Source: a virus
IMG/VR virus record: IMGVR_UViG_3300020005_000004
Location: 1 to 64,000 of that record
DNA length: 64,000 nucleotides
Reading direction: 5' to 3' (one strand)
A program made the translations under genes and the position numbers. This document shows positions 8,346-14,958 of the stretch, in pieces (position 1 is the first letter of the stretch; each line of letters opens with the position of its first letter). Under the pieces are notes generated by a model. The model searched no databases. It saw only the letters and a program-made list of their open reading frames with translations, and was not told where the DNA came from.

Positions 8346-8609
8346 TTATTTTTGGTTTGATTTAGGTTTCTTTTTTGGTGGAATCATTTTTAGTTCATGG
8401 CTATATGAAGCACTATTAATATCCCACTTTACATCATGCGTCTTGCCGTCTACGTTCATCGGATGAATAATAAAATGGTCTTTATCTTGCATACCAACTC
8501 TAAACTCAATTATTCCTTGTGCGTAATACTCTTCAAGATACTTACACAGCTTACGGCCTATTCTATCCATAGCCATGTCTTTTTTTATTTTATCTGGTAT
8601 TGTATTCAT
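8346..8609 (-). CDS. Small accessory protein of unknown function
   Basis: The 87-residue protein starts MNTIPDKIKKDMAMD and ends in a Lys/Pro-rich tail (IPPKKKPKSNQK). No known domain is recognised. The leader is A-rich and belongs to the repeated element described at 8611-8640. It is co-directional with and 5 bp from the 8050 gene. No copy B homologue was seen. Function unknown. Confidence 0.5.
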   Translation of the reverse strand: MNTIPDKIKKDMAMDRIGRKLCKYLEEYYAQGIIEFRVGMQDKDHFIIHPMNVDGKTHDVKWDINSASYSHELKMIPPKKKPKSNQK

Positions 8610-8610
8610 A

Positions 8611-8640
8611 ATTTTTATTTTTTAAGACGGAAGCGGTTTA
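8611..8640 (-). repeat. Intergenic GACGGAAGCGG repeat (copy 1 of 3)
   Basis: On the minus strand this reads ACCGCTTCCGTCTT followed by an A-rich leader and the start codon of the 8346 gene. Near-identical sequence occurs at 56028-56056 and a variant at 55818-55838, always between leftward genes. It may be an RNA processing, translation or recombination element. Confidence 0.5.
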
Positions 8641-8645
8641 GAGAT

Positions 8646-9551
8646 TTAGAGTTTATTTTTCCTTTTGAACTTTTGCCAAGAATCTTCTTTGTTTTCAGGC
8701 CATTCAACTCGTTTTACTTCATGTTCAATCAACCCCTTCAATCTTTCAACTTCCTTTTTCAACTCCTCACAGTCTCGGTGGGCAGATAATCTTTTTATTA
8801 ACTCCTTTGCCCTTGCAACACATCTTTCTATTTCTTCATAGGCGATTCCTTTTACGCTGCCGCCATCATAATTCTTTTCATGCAATAAATGTTCAGATGC
8901 CCATATCAATATTTCCAAAACTGTTTTTGTGTTGAATGGTTGGTCATTATCAAGCGGCAACTCCTCACAGTCTCGGTCACCTGTGCGTATCTCTGATTGA
9001 CTTGATTCGTTTGGGATAATATATTTTTCATCAGTTGGGATGCATTCTTCTTTTGTTGCTATTAATGAAATGCCGTCTGTTCTATCCCAAACATAATAAT
9101 CATCACCGTCAATTTTATACAACTTTCCTATTGTTAAATAGTCTCCTACTTTTGGCTCTCGGTCACCTGTGGGGGAGGGGGAAGGAAGGCACAAATCATT
9201 AACTTTTTTATCAATGGTAAATTGAACATATTCCGTCATGTGAAACCACCACAGCCACCAACTATACATTCGCTCCTGAATAGGCCAATTACCATCTCCT
9301 TTTTTTACGTCAGGAACAAACCTTCTTTGATAATAATCCTGTTGGTTGATGCAATATGTTTTAAAAGAAATCAAATCACCAACAGAAAGAAGCATGAGAT
9401 TACCACCAAGTATTATATTTTCTTTTTCAATCAGAGAAGCGCAAATTCCGTCTGAAGATTTTGGATAAATATTACTCATATAATTTTTATTTTCTTCTTT
9501 TTCTGAAGAAGTAGCACAGGGTTCTATGGCCTTTTCTTTTTTATTATCCAT
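8646..9551 (-). CDS. Mosaic accessory protein with repeated TGDRDCEEL segments
   Basis: The 301-residue protein contains three related segments, SPTGDREPKVGD, TGDRDCEELPLD and HRDCEELKKEVERLKGL, encoded by near-identical DNA blocks that also occur in the 56064 gene. Near its start is IEPCATSSE, also found in the 56491 protein. A Trp-rich part (MYSWWLWWFHM) and an SH3-like VGDYLTIGKLYKI part lie between. It ends WQKFKRKNKL, the motif of the 7639 and 8050 proteins. It looks assembled by recombination. Similar mosaicism is known for Ea22-like phage proteins, but no family is claimed. Confidence 0.55.
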   Translation of the reverse strand: MDNKKEKAIEPCATSSEKEENKNYMSNIYPKSSDGICASLIEKENIILGGNLMLLSVGDLISFKTYCINQQDYYQRRFVPDVKKGDGNWPIQERMYSWWLWWFHMTEYVQFTIDKKVNDLCLPSPSPTGDREPKVGDYLTIGKLYKIDGDDYYVWDRTDGISLIATKEECIPTDEKYIIPNESSQSEIRTGDRDCEELPLDNDQPFNTKTVLEILIWASEHLLHEKNYDGGSVKGIAYEEIERCVARAKELIKRLSAHRDCEELKKEVERLKGLIEHEVKRVEWPENKEDSWQKFKRKNKL

Positions 9552-9975
9552 TATGGTATTTTTTAAATAGTTCAGGCCATCTCTTGCCTCTTTTTATATC
9601 TGATACTGTACTTGGGTCAAGGTTATATCCTTTTGCGATTTGCTTATTTGGTACACCTGTTTTCAACAGGTCGTATATTTCTAACACTTTAGCTTCGGAA
9701 AGTTTTGACCTGTTGTGTGATTCGCCTTGTTTCTTAGCCTTCAATTTGGTTCTTATACTTTCATTAAAATCATACTTACGATGACATGAAGTGCATAGTT
9801 GTAAATAATCTTCAGGATTTGAAGAGTACTCGTGGCCTTCCCTTAAACACCATTCATACCTTTTAGCCGTTGTTGATTTACAATGCTCACATTTAGCCGC
9901 ATTACCATAATTATTAATAATGCTTTTGTGAAACTTGTTATGTTTCCATTTTGGTATGTTGCCGACCATTTTCAT
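9544..9975 (-). CDS. HNH endonuclease with C-terminal helix-turn-helix
   Basis: The protein has a zinc-finger HNH core: CEHCKS, YEWCLREGHEYS, then LCTSCHRKYD, with the His/Asn region between, as in small phage homing endonucleases. The C-terminal part contains KQIAKGYNLDPSTVSDIKRG, a helix-turn-helix for DNA binding. I chose the ATG at 9975, one base after the stop of the 9977 gene; an ATG at 10005 in the same frame would overlap that gene. It is probably a free-standing homing endonuclease in the leftward block. Confidence 0.75.
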   Translation of the reverse strand: MKMVGNIPKWKHNKFHKSIINNYGNAAKCEHCKSTTAKRYEWCLREGHEYSSNPEDYLQLCTSCHRKYDFNESIRTKLKAKKQGESHNRSKLSEAKVLEIYDLLKTGVPNKQIAKGYNLDPSTVSDIKRGKRWPELFKKYHNG

Positions 9976-9976
9976 A

Positions 9977-10210
9977 TTACTCATTATTTTCGTCAAGCCA
10001 TTCATAAACTTTTAATTTTTTAGGCAACCCTGTATAAGAATCGTATTGCGATGGATGCTCCCAATGTTGCAAATTCCAAACCGACCCAGTATTCCAACAC
10101 CCTGGTTTATCATCTTCATATCTTACTTTGACATGATAATTTTTTCTAACTTCTGGCAACCGATCTGAGCATTTCACCCATCTGCATCCCTGCCTATTAT
10201 TATTTTCCAT
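9977..10210 (-). CDS. DUF551-like small protein
   Basis: The 77-residue protein contains CRWVKCSDRLPE near the start and ends with VYEWLDENNE, matching the pattern of DUF551 modules found at the ends of phage Ea22-like proteins. The DNA for NRQGCRWVK is a 27-bp exact match to 56890-56916 in a different gene of copy B. It stands alone here as a short gene in the leftward block. Function of the family is unknown. Confidence 0.6.
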   Translation of the reverse strand: MENNNRQGCRWVKCSDRLPEVRKNYHVKVRYEDDKPGCWNTGSVWNLQHWEHPSQYDSYTGLPKKLKVYEWLDENNE

Positions 10211-10212
10211 GA

Positions 10213-10485
10213 TTAAAAGTTTGAGGGTTTATTTTTGAGTTGCTCATAATGAAGTTCGTAAGCGAGTTTGGTTAATGATTGTAATGCGCTTTTAAATTTT
10301 TCTTCAGTTGCTCGCCCTGCTAAATACTCTTCAATCCAATACATACAATTTTGCATATACTCTATGGTTGTAGTTTCTTTTACAGGGGGTATAAATTTAT
10401 ATCTTGGCTTTAATGTTCTTGCTTTCTTTTTAAGCATACTATCATAAAATCTTTGTTGGTCTGGTGTTCTCGCCGCCCGTTTCAT
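10213..10485 (-). CDS. Small accessory protein of unknown function
   Basis: The 90-residue protein is basic at its N-terminus ([20 protein letters not shown]) and helical and acidic/basic mixed in the rest. No domain is recognised. It overlaps the 10482 gene by 4 bases, so the two are probably translated together. No copy B homologue was seen. Function unknown. Confidence 0.5.
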   Translation of the reverse strand: MKRAARTPDQQRFYDSMLKKKARTLKPRYKFIPPVKETTTIEYMQNCMYWIEEYLAGRATEEKFKSALQSLTKLAYELHYEQLKNKPSNF

Positions 10486-10796
10486 ATACTTGGTTTATTT
10501 GGTAGTGGCATTGATTTTAATCTTTCTAAATATTTTATCACATTCCAATAAGCTATATCCATGTCAGTATGGTTTTCGGAATTTGCCGTAACCCATGTTT
10601 TCAATTCTGCAATTAAATCTTCAACCCTCGTCAATCCCTGCCTATTGAGGGAGGCGGCAAACATGGCATCAATTATCGCTTGGTAAACATTTGGTGTCGT
10701 TCCTTTGCATCTTAGCCAATCCCAATGAGGAACTTCAATAGCCAAAAGAATTGATTCCAATTCGTCATATTTTTTATCTTCAATAGTAGGTGTCAT
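10482..10796 (-). CDS. Small accessory protein starting MTPTIE
   Basis: The 104-residue protein shares only its first residues (MTPTIE) and leader with the 57034 gene of copy B. It has the SLNRQG segment in the middle, encoded by a 22-bp block (10635-10656) that is identical to 56905-56926. The rest is helical with no recognised domain. It is a further example of block-wise assembly in the leftward cluster. Function unknown. Confidence 0.5.
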   Translation of the reverse strand: MTPTIEDKKYDELESILLAIEVPHWDWLRCKGTTPNVYQAIIDAMFAASLNRQGLTRVEDLIAELKTWVTANSENHTDMDIAYWNVIKYLERLKSMPLPNKPSI

Positions 10797-11314
10797 AGTC
10801 TTTTATTGTTTGTATCGTTAAAATTCAATCTTGCAAATTCTCCATAATACTTTATTGCCGCTTTATCGTATGCTTTTGCAGCTTCTTCTTTAGTTGCGAA
10901 ACATCCCAAATGTATTTGATTGCGCTTGTAGCCTATTTTTGCTGACCATGTTTTACATCTGGCATCTTTACATATTCCTTTAAAACCAAGTTTATTTTCT
11001 TTAGTCTTACTACGATTTGCCTGATTTTGGCCATTGGTTGCTTTCCTTAGATTTGATTTTTGATTATTTAATCCATTTAGGTCTCTATGATCTACGGCTA
11101 TTTTATTACCTTTTAATTTCATTATTTCTCTGTGCATAAAAACCTTTCTTCTTTTAACGTTTGGCAAAATAGAACACCTATAAGCATAATCACTCGTTCT
11201 ATTTTTAAACCTTGTTATGTGCCAATTAAATTGATTTAAGTATTCATAATCTTCATCATCAACAAGTATTTCAACTGCTGCGTATTTTTTAGCGAATGAC
11301 AGTATTTTTTTCAT
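10793..11314 (-). CDS. HNH homing endonuclease with AP2 domain (leftward)
   Basis: From the ATG at 11314 the protein reads [20 protein letters not shown], the usual start of this family. It is followed by the HNH part ([29 protein letters not shown]) and a C-terminal AP2 DNA-binding domain ([37 protein letters not shown]). The frame is open further upstream to 11404, but that would overlap the 11289 gene much more. It is a free-standing homing endonuclease in the leftward operon. Confidence 0.8.
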   Translation of the reverse strand: MKKILSFAKKYAAVEILVDDEDYEYLNQFNWHITRFKNRTSDYAYRCSILPNVKRRKVFMHREIMKLKGNKIAVDHRDLNGLNNQKSNLRKATNGQNQANRSKTKENKLGFKGICKDARCKTWSAKIGYKRNQIHLGCFATKEEAAKAYDKAAIKYYGEFARLNFNDTNNKRL

Positions 11315-11594
11315 ACGGCTTTTTAAGTGTGAACAAAAGATATGATCCTTCTGTGTTTTTTGAAATATTGTACTTATAACCGAAAACCTCATTAAACAAT
11401 TCAATTTTATCAGCCATTAAAATAGGTGAACAATCAACTTCAATTCCTATAATGTTCTCAGAAGGTGATTCACGGCGAATCCTTATTGTGTATCTGGAAA
11501 GGATTAAAGCCGATTGTAATACTTCGTAAGCAAGGTTACCCTTTAGAACGCTGAATGAATCCTGAACGCTTACGGTTGTTTTTAAATTTAGCAT
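11289..11594 (-). CDS. Conserved leftward protein starting [10 protein letters not shown], copy A
   Basis: The 101-residue protein shares its N-terminus [10 protein letters not shown] with the 57727 protein of copy B, and more distant similarity follows. The homing endonuclease gene 10793 overlaps its 3' end, so the last residues may have been altered by that insertion. It lies directly after the conserved hairpin at 11625-11652, which could attenuate its transcription. No domain recognised; function unknown. Confidence 0.55.
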   Translation of the reverse strand: MLNLKTTVSVQDSFSVLKGNLAYEVLQSALILSRYTIRIRRESPSENIIGIEVDCSPILMADKIELFNEVFGYKYNISKNTEGSYLLFTLKKPYEKNTVIR

Positions 11595-11624
11595 GGTTTT
11601 AATTTTTTGGTTTGTTAATAAAAG

Positions 11625-11652
11625 TCGGAGCTTACTTTCGATTCAGCCCCGA
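11625..11652 (-). terminator. Conserved hairpin in the leftward transcript, copy A
   Basis: On the minus strand TCGGGGCT pairs with AGCTCCGA (8 bp, one G-U) around the loop GAATCGAAAGTA, followed by CTTTTATT. The copy B element at 58321-58347 has almost the same loop but a different stem that still pairs. This argues for selection on the RNA. It may be an attenuator between the first and later leftward genes. Confidence 0.6.
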
Positions 11653-11663
11653 ACTCTAACTAT

Positions 11664-11897
11664 TTAAGATTTGTAATAAATGATTCCAATTCTTTCGTTG
11701 TTTGATTTTCTGCTAAACCAAATATGGCTGCCACCCCTACCAAAATGAAGTCCAGATTTATTAATAATGCCAGAAAATTGTAGCTCTAATATCAAATAAT
11801 CTCCATTTATATCGCAATTAGTTTTTGATACATACGAAAACAATGGGCTTAAGAATCTAAACTTTTCAGATTCTATTTTAAAAGATTTAGTTGTCAT
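11664..11897 (-). CDS. First leftward early protein, copy A
   Basis: I chose the ATG at 11897 (MTTKSFKIESEKFRFLSPLF), 30 bp downstream of the promoter at 11928-11958. The frame stays open to 12035, but that start lies upstream of the promoter and overlaps the rightward gene. The 77-residue protein has no recognised domain. Copy B has an unrelated protein (58357) at the same place. It is the first gene of the early leftward transcript, a position where phages often put regulators or host-takeover proteins. Confidence 0.5.
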   Translation of the reverse strand: MTTKSFKIESEKFRFLSPLFSYVSKTNCDINGDYLILELQFSGIINKSGLHFGRGGSHIWFSRKSNNERIGIIYYKS

Positions 11898-11927
11898 TTT
11901 GTTAGAGTTTAATTGTGAATGATGATG

Positions 11928-11958
11928 CAAATTAAACAGTCTTTTTGATATTGCCAAA
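11928..11958 (-). promoter_or_regulatory. Leftward early promoter, copy A
   Basis: On the minus strand TTTG (11955-11958), a 19-bp spacer and TTAATTTG (11928-11935) match the Bacteroidota TTTG / TAnnTTTG promoter with one mismatch. The surrounding block CTTTTTGATATTRCCAAATA is shared with the copy B leftward promoter. Confidence 0.6.
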
Positions 11959-11967
11959 TATTTGTCA
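11952..11967. promoter_or_regulatory. Near-perfect 16-bp palindrome in the divergent control region, copy A
   Basis: TGCCAAATATTTGTCA is a palindrome with one mismatched pair, and it covers the -33 box of the leftward promoter. A second TTTGTCA half-site lies 19 bp to the right (11980-11986). This is a good candidate operator for the regulator encoded at 12026. Confidence 0.5.
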
Positions 11968-11988
11968 TAAAAAAAATATTTTGTCAAA

Positions 11989-12021
11989 TTGTGCGGAATA
12001 TGAAAACTTTCATTATCTTCG
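11989..12021 (+). promoter_or_regulatory. Probable rightward early promoter, copy A
   Basis: TATCTTCG (12014-12021) resembles the TAnnTTTG box and ends exactly 4 nt before the ATG at 12026. A TTG (11989-11991) lies 22 bp upstream, a little too far. The arrangement matches the clearer copy B promoter at 58682-58713. Confidence 0.45.
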
Positions 12022-12025
12022 TCAA

Positions 12026-12196
12026 ATGAAAGCAATCAATAAAAAACAAGAAAAGAACTGGATCACTATCAAAATTGATCCCACTCTTTACGAATCTCTG
12101 AAGAAATATTGTACCGACAAAGGTTTAAAAGTTGGTCATTTCGCAGGGAAGGCAATCGAAAAGGAAATTACGATTTTAAACATGCAAAACGCCTAA
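12026..12196 (+). CDS. Small ribbon-helix-helix-like regulator candidate, copy A
   Basis: From the ATG at 12026 the 56-residue protein reads MKAINKKQEKNWITIKIDP, then a helix-turn-helix-sized segment (LYESLKKYCTDKGLKVGHFA). This fits a ribbon-helix-helix fold: a short beta-strand (WITIKIDP) and two helices. It is the first rightward early gene next to the palindrome at 11952-11967, the usual place for a lambda-like early repressor. Copy B has a LuxR-type HTH protein here instead. The mRNA appears leaderless. Confidence 0.55.
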   Translation: MKAINKKQEKNWITIKIDPTLYESLKKYCTDKGLKVGHFAGKAIEKEITILNMQNA

Positions 12197-12197
12197 C

Positions 12198-12335
12198 ATG
12201 CTATATCTTTTTATCAGCTCCGTTTTAATCGTTTTTGTTTTTGCTTCTTATTTAATATTCAGGATTCGCATACATCGCAATGATTTAAGAAAGGCAAAGA
12301 GGCAATGGGATGATTCAGACAATATTTATTTATAA
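12198..12335 (+). CDS. Conserved 45-residue membrane microprotein, copy A
   Basis: The short frame reads MLYLFISSVLIVFVFASYLIF, a single transmembrane segment, followed by a basic/acidic tail (RIRIHRNDLRKAKRQWDD). The copy B protein at 58936 is nearly identical, and about 50 bp of its DNA is almost unchanged although both neighbours have been replaced. It starts 1 bp after the 12026 stop. Role unknown; a conserved early membrane peptide suggests action on the envelope or on incoming phage DNA. Confidence 0.7.
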   Translation: MLYLFISSVLIVFVFASYLIFRIRIHRNDLRKAKRQWDDSDNIYL

Positions 12336-12350
12336 CTTAAAAAACAAACC

Positions 12351-13241
12351 ATGAACGAATTAATTAAAATAACCGAATTTGCTCCGGTTGAAAAAAGGAT
12401 GCAGGAAGCGGGTTTTTCTATTGAGAAGGTAAAACAGGAAGTTTCCTTTGCCCTTCAGTTAATCAATAAGTCTGCACAACTTCAAAAATGCTCTAAAGAA
12501 TCACTTCAGCAAGCAGTTTTAAACATTTCAAATATTGGGCTTTCACTTAACCCTGCGGCAAAAGAGGCGTATTTAATACCAAGATGGAACGGGGCTTTAA
12601 AGATAATGGAGGCGAGTTTAGAACCTGGATATGTCGGGCTTGTTAAACTCCTTACAGATGCGGGATCGGTTAAGTCAATGGTCTGCCAACTTGTTTACGA
12701 TGGCGATACTTTTGAAATTGACTTAGCTAATAATATGCAGCCAGTAACTCACAAACCGGAACTTTCAAGGGCTAAGAAAGGGAATATCAAAGGAGCTTAC
12801 GCTTTAGCTACGTTAATTGACAATACCCGCCAAGTTGAATTTATGGACGTTGAAGAAATTGATGGCATTAGAGGCCGTTCAGAGACCTATAAAGCCTACC
12901 TTGAAAACAAGATAAAATCCTGCACTTGGGTTTCAGACTACGGGGAAATGGCAAGGAAAACGGTTATAAAGAGAATTTACAAGTATTTGCCAAGAACCGA
13001 AAGGATGGATCAGATTGACGAGGCAATAAAACAGGATAACTCAGATTTTACGGCTTCCGATTCTCAGGTTTACTATATCGAAAATTTACTGAATAATTCA
13101 ACCTTAGAAGAAAGGCAGAGGGCGCAAATAGAAATGGAACTTCCGGTTATGGGATCACAAAGGGCAAACGAAGTGATAAATATGCTTAAAATGAATCAGC
13201 AACTTTCAGATAAAGAAACATTAAAAAGGATTCAGTCATGA
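12351..13241 (+). CDS. recT: RecT-family single-strand annealing recombinase
   Basis: The 296-residue protein is a typical RecT: NISNIGLSLNPAAKEAYLIP, EPGYVGLVKLL, FEIDLANN, RAKKGNIKGAYALATL and MARKTVIKRIYKYLP all lie in order. RecT anneals single-stranded DNA for phage recombination and usually pairs with an exonuclease. No RecE-like exonuclease was recognised; the next gene (13238) is a possible partner. In copy B the gene is replaced by an SSB-like gene set between conserved flanks. The leader is A-rich (AAAAAACAAACC), without Shine-Dalgarno site. Confidence 0.88.
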   Translation: MNELIKITEFAPVEKRMQEAGFSIEKVKQEVSFALQLINKSAQLQKCSKESLQQAVLNISNIGLSLNPAAKEAYLIPRWNGALKIMEASLEPGYVGLVKLLTDAGSVKSMVCQLVYDGDTFEIDLANNMQPVTHKPELSRAKKGNIKGAYALATLIDNTRQVEFMDVEEIDGIRGRSETYKAYLENKIKSCTWVSDYGEMARKTVIKRIYKYLPRTERMDQIDEAIKQDNSDFTASDSQVYYIENLLNNSTLEERQRAQIEMELPVMGSQRANEVINMLKMNQQLSDKETLKRIQS

Positions 13242-13591
13242 TAATCCTTCCTGCACAACTTGACGGGCTTAGAACTTTAGCGGATAAAACCCTAAAGATA
13301 ACTTTTGAAACTCAGGAGTTAAACCCGCAGGACCTTTTAGGTCTGATGGAAAATATGCACCAATTTGGCTACTTGGCTTTCAAAAAAGAACCATTCAAAG
13401 AAGATGAAAAAGAAATGCTCCAGGAGTTGAAATCAGATTTTGAATTTAAAGGAAAAACCAGTTCGCAAAGATTACGATCCGTACTCTATGTAATGTTTCA
13501 GAATAATAACGAGGGCTTTGATAGTTCGGTTAAACACTATGAGCATTGGATGGAAAGGATAATTACTCAAATGAAAACTAAATTACCCTGA
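13238..13591 (+). CDS. Recombination/replication-linked protein of unknown function
   Basis: The 117-residue protein overlaps the recT stop by 4 bases and abuts ninG, so it is co-translated with both. The sequence is mixed alpha/beta with an amphipathic C-terminal half (HYEHWMERIITQMKTKLP). Small proteins in this place in Bacteroidota phages are often annotated as replication-associated, but no motif supports a defined activity. There is no copy B homologue; it was exchanged together with recT. Confidence 0.6.
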   Translation: MIILPAQLDGLRTLADKTLKITFETQELNPQDLLGLMENMHQFGYLAFKKEPFKEDEKEMLQELKSDFEFKGKTSSQRLRSVLYVMFQNNNEGFDSSVKHYEHWMERIITQMKTKLP

Positions 13592-13962
13592 TGGCAAAAG
13601 TAAAATCATTAAAAGGGTTAAAGAAAAAAGCGATCACCGTTTTTAATAAGTGGATTCGTGTAAGGGACAAAAACAAAGGCTGTATTTCCTGCGGTGGTGG
13701 CGTTCACAATGCAGGACATTTTTATCATGGTCATATTTATTCAGCCCTTCAGTTTAATGAGGTCAATGTTCAGGGGCAATGCGTTCATTGTAACTTATCG
13801 AAAGCTGGGAATGAAAAAGGATTCAGACAAGGACTTATAAGACGTTACGGACAGGATAAAGTTGATCTGTTGGATTCAGCAGCAAGGCACAGAAAGGTTT
13901 GGACAGAAGTTGAATTAACTTTTATAATAAATCATTACAAATGCCAGGAGTTATCAAATTAA
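13591..13962 (+). CDS. ninG: NinG/Rap-like recombination nuclease, copy A
   Basis: The protein has the NinG pattern: ITVFNKWIRVRDKNKGCISC, then AGHFYHG, LQFNEVNVQGQCVHCN and a closing RQGLIRRYGQDKV. The two CxxC pairs should bind zinc, and the GHFYHG/EVN part resembles an HNH-type nuclease centre. In lambda, NinG (Rap) is a structure-specific nuclease that resolves recombination intermediates. The copy B gene at 60596 is similar throughout. It follows the recombinase genes directly. Confidence 0.85.
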   Translation: MAKVKSLKGLKKKAITVFNKWIRVRDKNKGCISCGGGVHNAGHFYHGHIYSALQFNEVNVQGQCVHCNLSKAGNEKGFRQGLIRRYGQDKVDLLDSAARHRKVWTEVELTFIINHYKCQELSN

Positions 13963-14135
13963 TAAAATGGGCTATGACAGTAAAAAAAGTTCATTACTAT
14001 TCTACTAAAGAATGGAAGTCAATAGTGGAAAGTTGGATAAAATTATATGGTGATAGCATTGATACTTATTTTATTCACATAGTTCCAGACAGGCAAACGG
14101 ATAGATTTTTAGAAACCAAAAACAAATCAAAATGA
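13941..14135 (+). CDS. Conserved small protein, 3' end cut by homing endonuclease insertion, copy A
   Basis: The 64-residue protein overlaps the end of ninG and shares VHYYSTKEWKS, FIHIVPDR and the start MPG with the copy B protein at 60952. The last 10-15 residues differ completely between copies and end just before the homing endonuclease start. A conserved coding fragment (ENPDLRGTVNEARQKEGEE, 14611-14694) lies after that endonuclease in both copies and is probably the lost C-terminus of this gene. Function unknown. Confidence 0.6.
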   Translation: MPGVIKLIKWAMTVKKVHYYSTKEWKSIVESWIKLYGDSIDTYFIHIVPDRQTDRFLETKNKSK

Positions 14136-14605
14136 AGCTAATACCACTTACACAGGGGCAGTTTGCGATGGTTGACGATGATGATTATGATGAATTATCA
14201 AAGTTTAAATGGCAAGTATATACAAGCAAAAGACATATCATGTATGCCATAAGAACTACTCCAGATGATAAAACTGTTTATATGCACAGGTCTATTTTGA
14301 AAATAACTGATCGTTATCTTTTTACAGATCATAGAGATCATAATGGATTGAATAACCAAAAAGATAATCTAAGAAAAGCTACAATGGCAGAAAATAATGC
14401 TAATAGAAGAAGGTTTAAAAAGGGTACATCAATTTATCGTGGCGTTTGGTTTGATTCTTATTATGGCGTTTACAAAGTGCAAATATCAGAGAATGGCAGG
14501 AAGGTACATTTAGGCCGGTTTAAAAATGAAATTGATGCGGCAAAAGCATATAATGAAGCGGCTATTAAATACCATAAAGAATTTGCATTTTTAAACGAAG
14601 TTTGA
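14132..14605 (+). CDS. HNH homing endonuclease with AP2 domain (rightward, intact)
   Basis: The 157-residue protein starts MKLIPLTQGQFAMVDDDDYD and contains the HNH part (VYMHRSILKI, TDHRDHNGLNNQKDNLRKAT) and an AP2 DNA-binding domain (IYRGVWFDSYYGVYKVQI, HLGRFKNEIDAAKAYNEAA). It is a mobile endonuclease inserted after FIHIVPDR of the 13941 gene. Its start overlaps the truncated gene by 4 bases. The copy B equivalent (61149) carries an in-frame stop. There is no room for a group I intron around it. Confidence 0.85.
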   Translation: MKLIPLTQGQFAMVDDDDYDELSKFKWQVYTSKRHIMYAIRTTPDDKTVYMHRSILKITDRYLFTDHRDHNGLNNQKDNLRKATMAENNANRRRFKKGTSIYRGVWFDSYYGVYKVQISENGRKVHLGRFKNEIDAAKAYNEAAIKYHKEFAFLNEV

Positions 14606-14610
14606 TTCAA

Positions 14611-14694
14611 GAGGAAAACCCTGACCTTCGGGGAACGGTGAATGAGGCAAGGCAAAAGGAAGGGGAGGAAGTAAGAAAACAAATTAAAAATTAA
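14611..14694 (+). pseudogene. Orphan 3' exon-like fragment of the split gene, copy A
   Basis: The frame reads ENPDLRGTVNEARQKEGEE and stops at 14694. The copy B fragment at 61625-61699 has the same peptide with mostly synonymous changes, so it was under protein-level selection. It has no start codon of its own except a possible TTG at 14602. It is best explained as the severed end of the 13941 gene. Confidence 0.6.
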
Positions 14695-14698
14695 ATAT

Positions 14699-14956
14699 AT
14701 GAAACTTGATATATCTGGAGTTATCACCACAAATAACCCCGAAAAGATAAACCACAATTCATCAATCATGGTTTATACAAATAGGATTAGTGGAATACTT
14801 AGCCATAAGATGTGCATTGAAATAGTAAATGAGAAAGGCGAAGATATTAATGATTCTATTTGCATGGAGTTTAATAAAAATGAAGCGTTATATTTAATGA
14901 AGTTTCTATCAGCTTTTATTGCTGAAAAAGATATTGATATTAATGAAGAGGATTAA
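14699..14956 (+). CDS. Small early protein of unknown function
   Basis: The 85-residue protein starts MKLDISGVITTNN, is acidic (ends IDINEED) and appears mixed alpha/beta. No domain is recognised. It follows the orphan fragment and precedes a zinc-ribbon protein. There is no clear copy B homologue; copy B carries 61775 here. Function unknown. Confidence 0.5.
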   Translation: MKLDISGVITTNNPEKINHNSSIMVYTNRISGILSHKMCIEIVNEKGEDINDSICMEFNKNEALYLMKFLSAFIAEKDIDINEED

Positions 14957-14958
14957 AA

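Noticed and set aside
11898-12035. Longer start at 12035 for the 11664 gene
   Set aside because: It lies upstream of the leftward promoter and overlaps the rightward regulator; the ATG at 11897 fits the transcript.
14132-14605. Group I intron or intein around the homing endonuclease
   Set aside because: Almost no sequence is left outside the endonuclease frame for an intron core, and no splicing domain is present.
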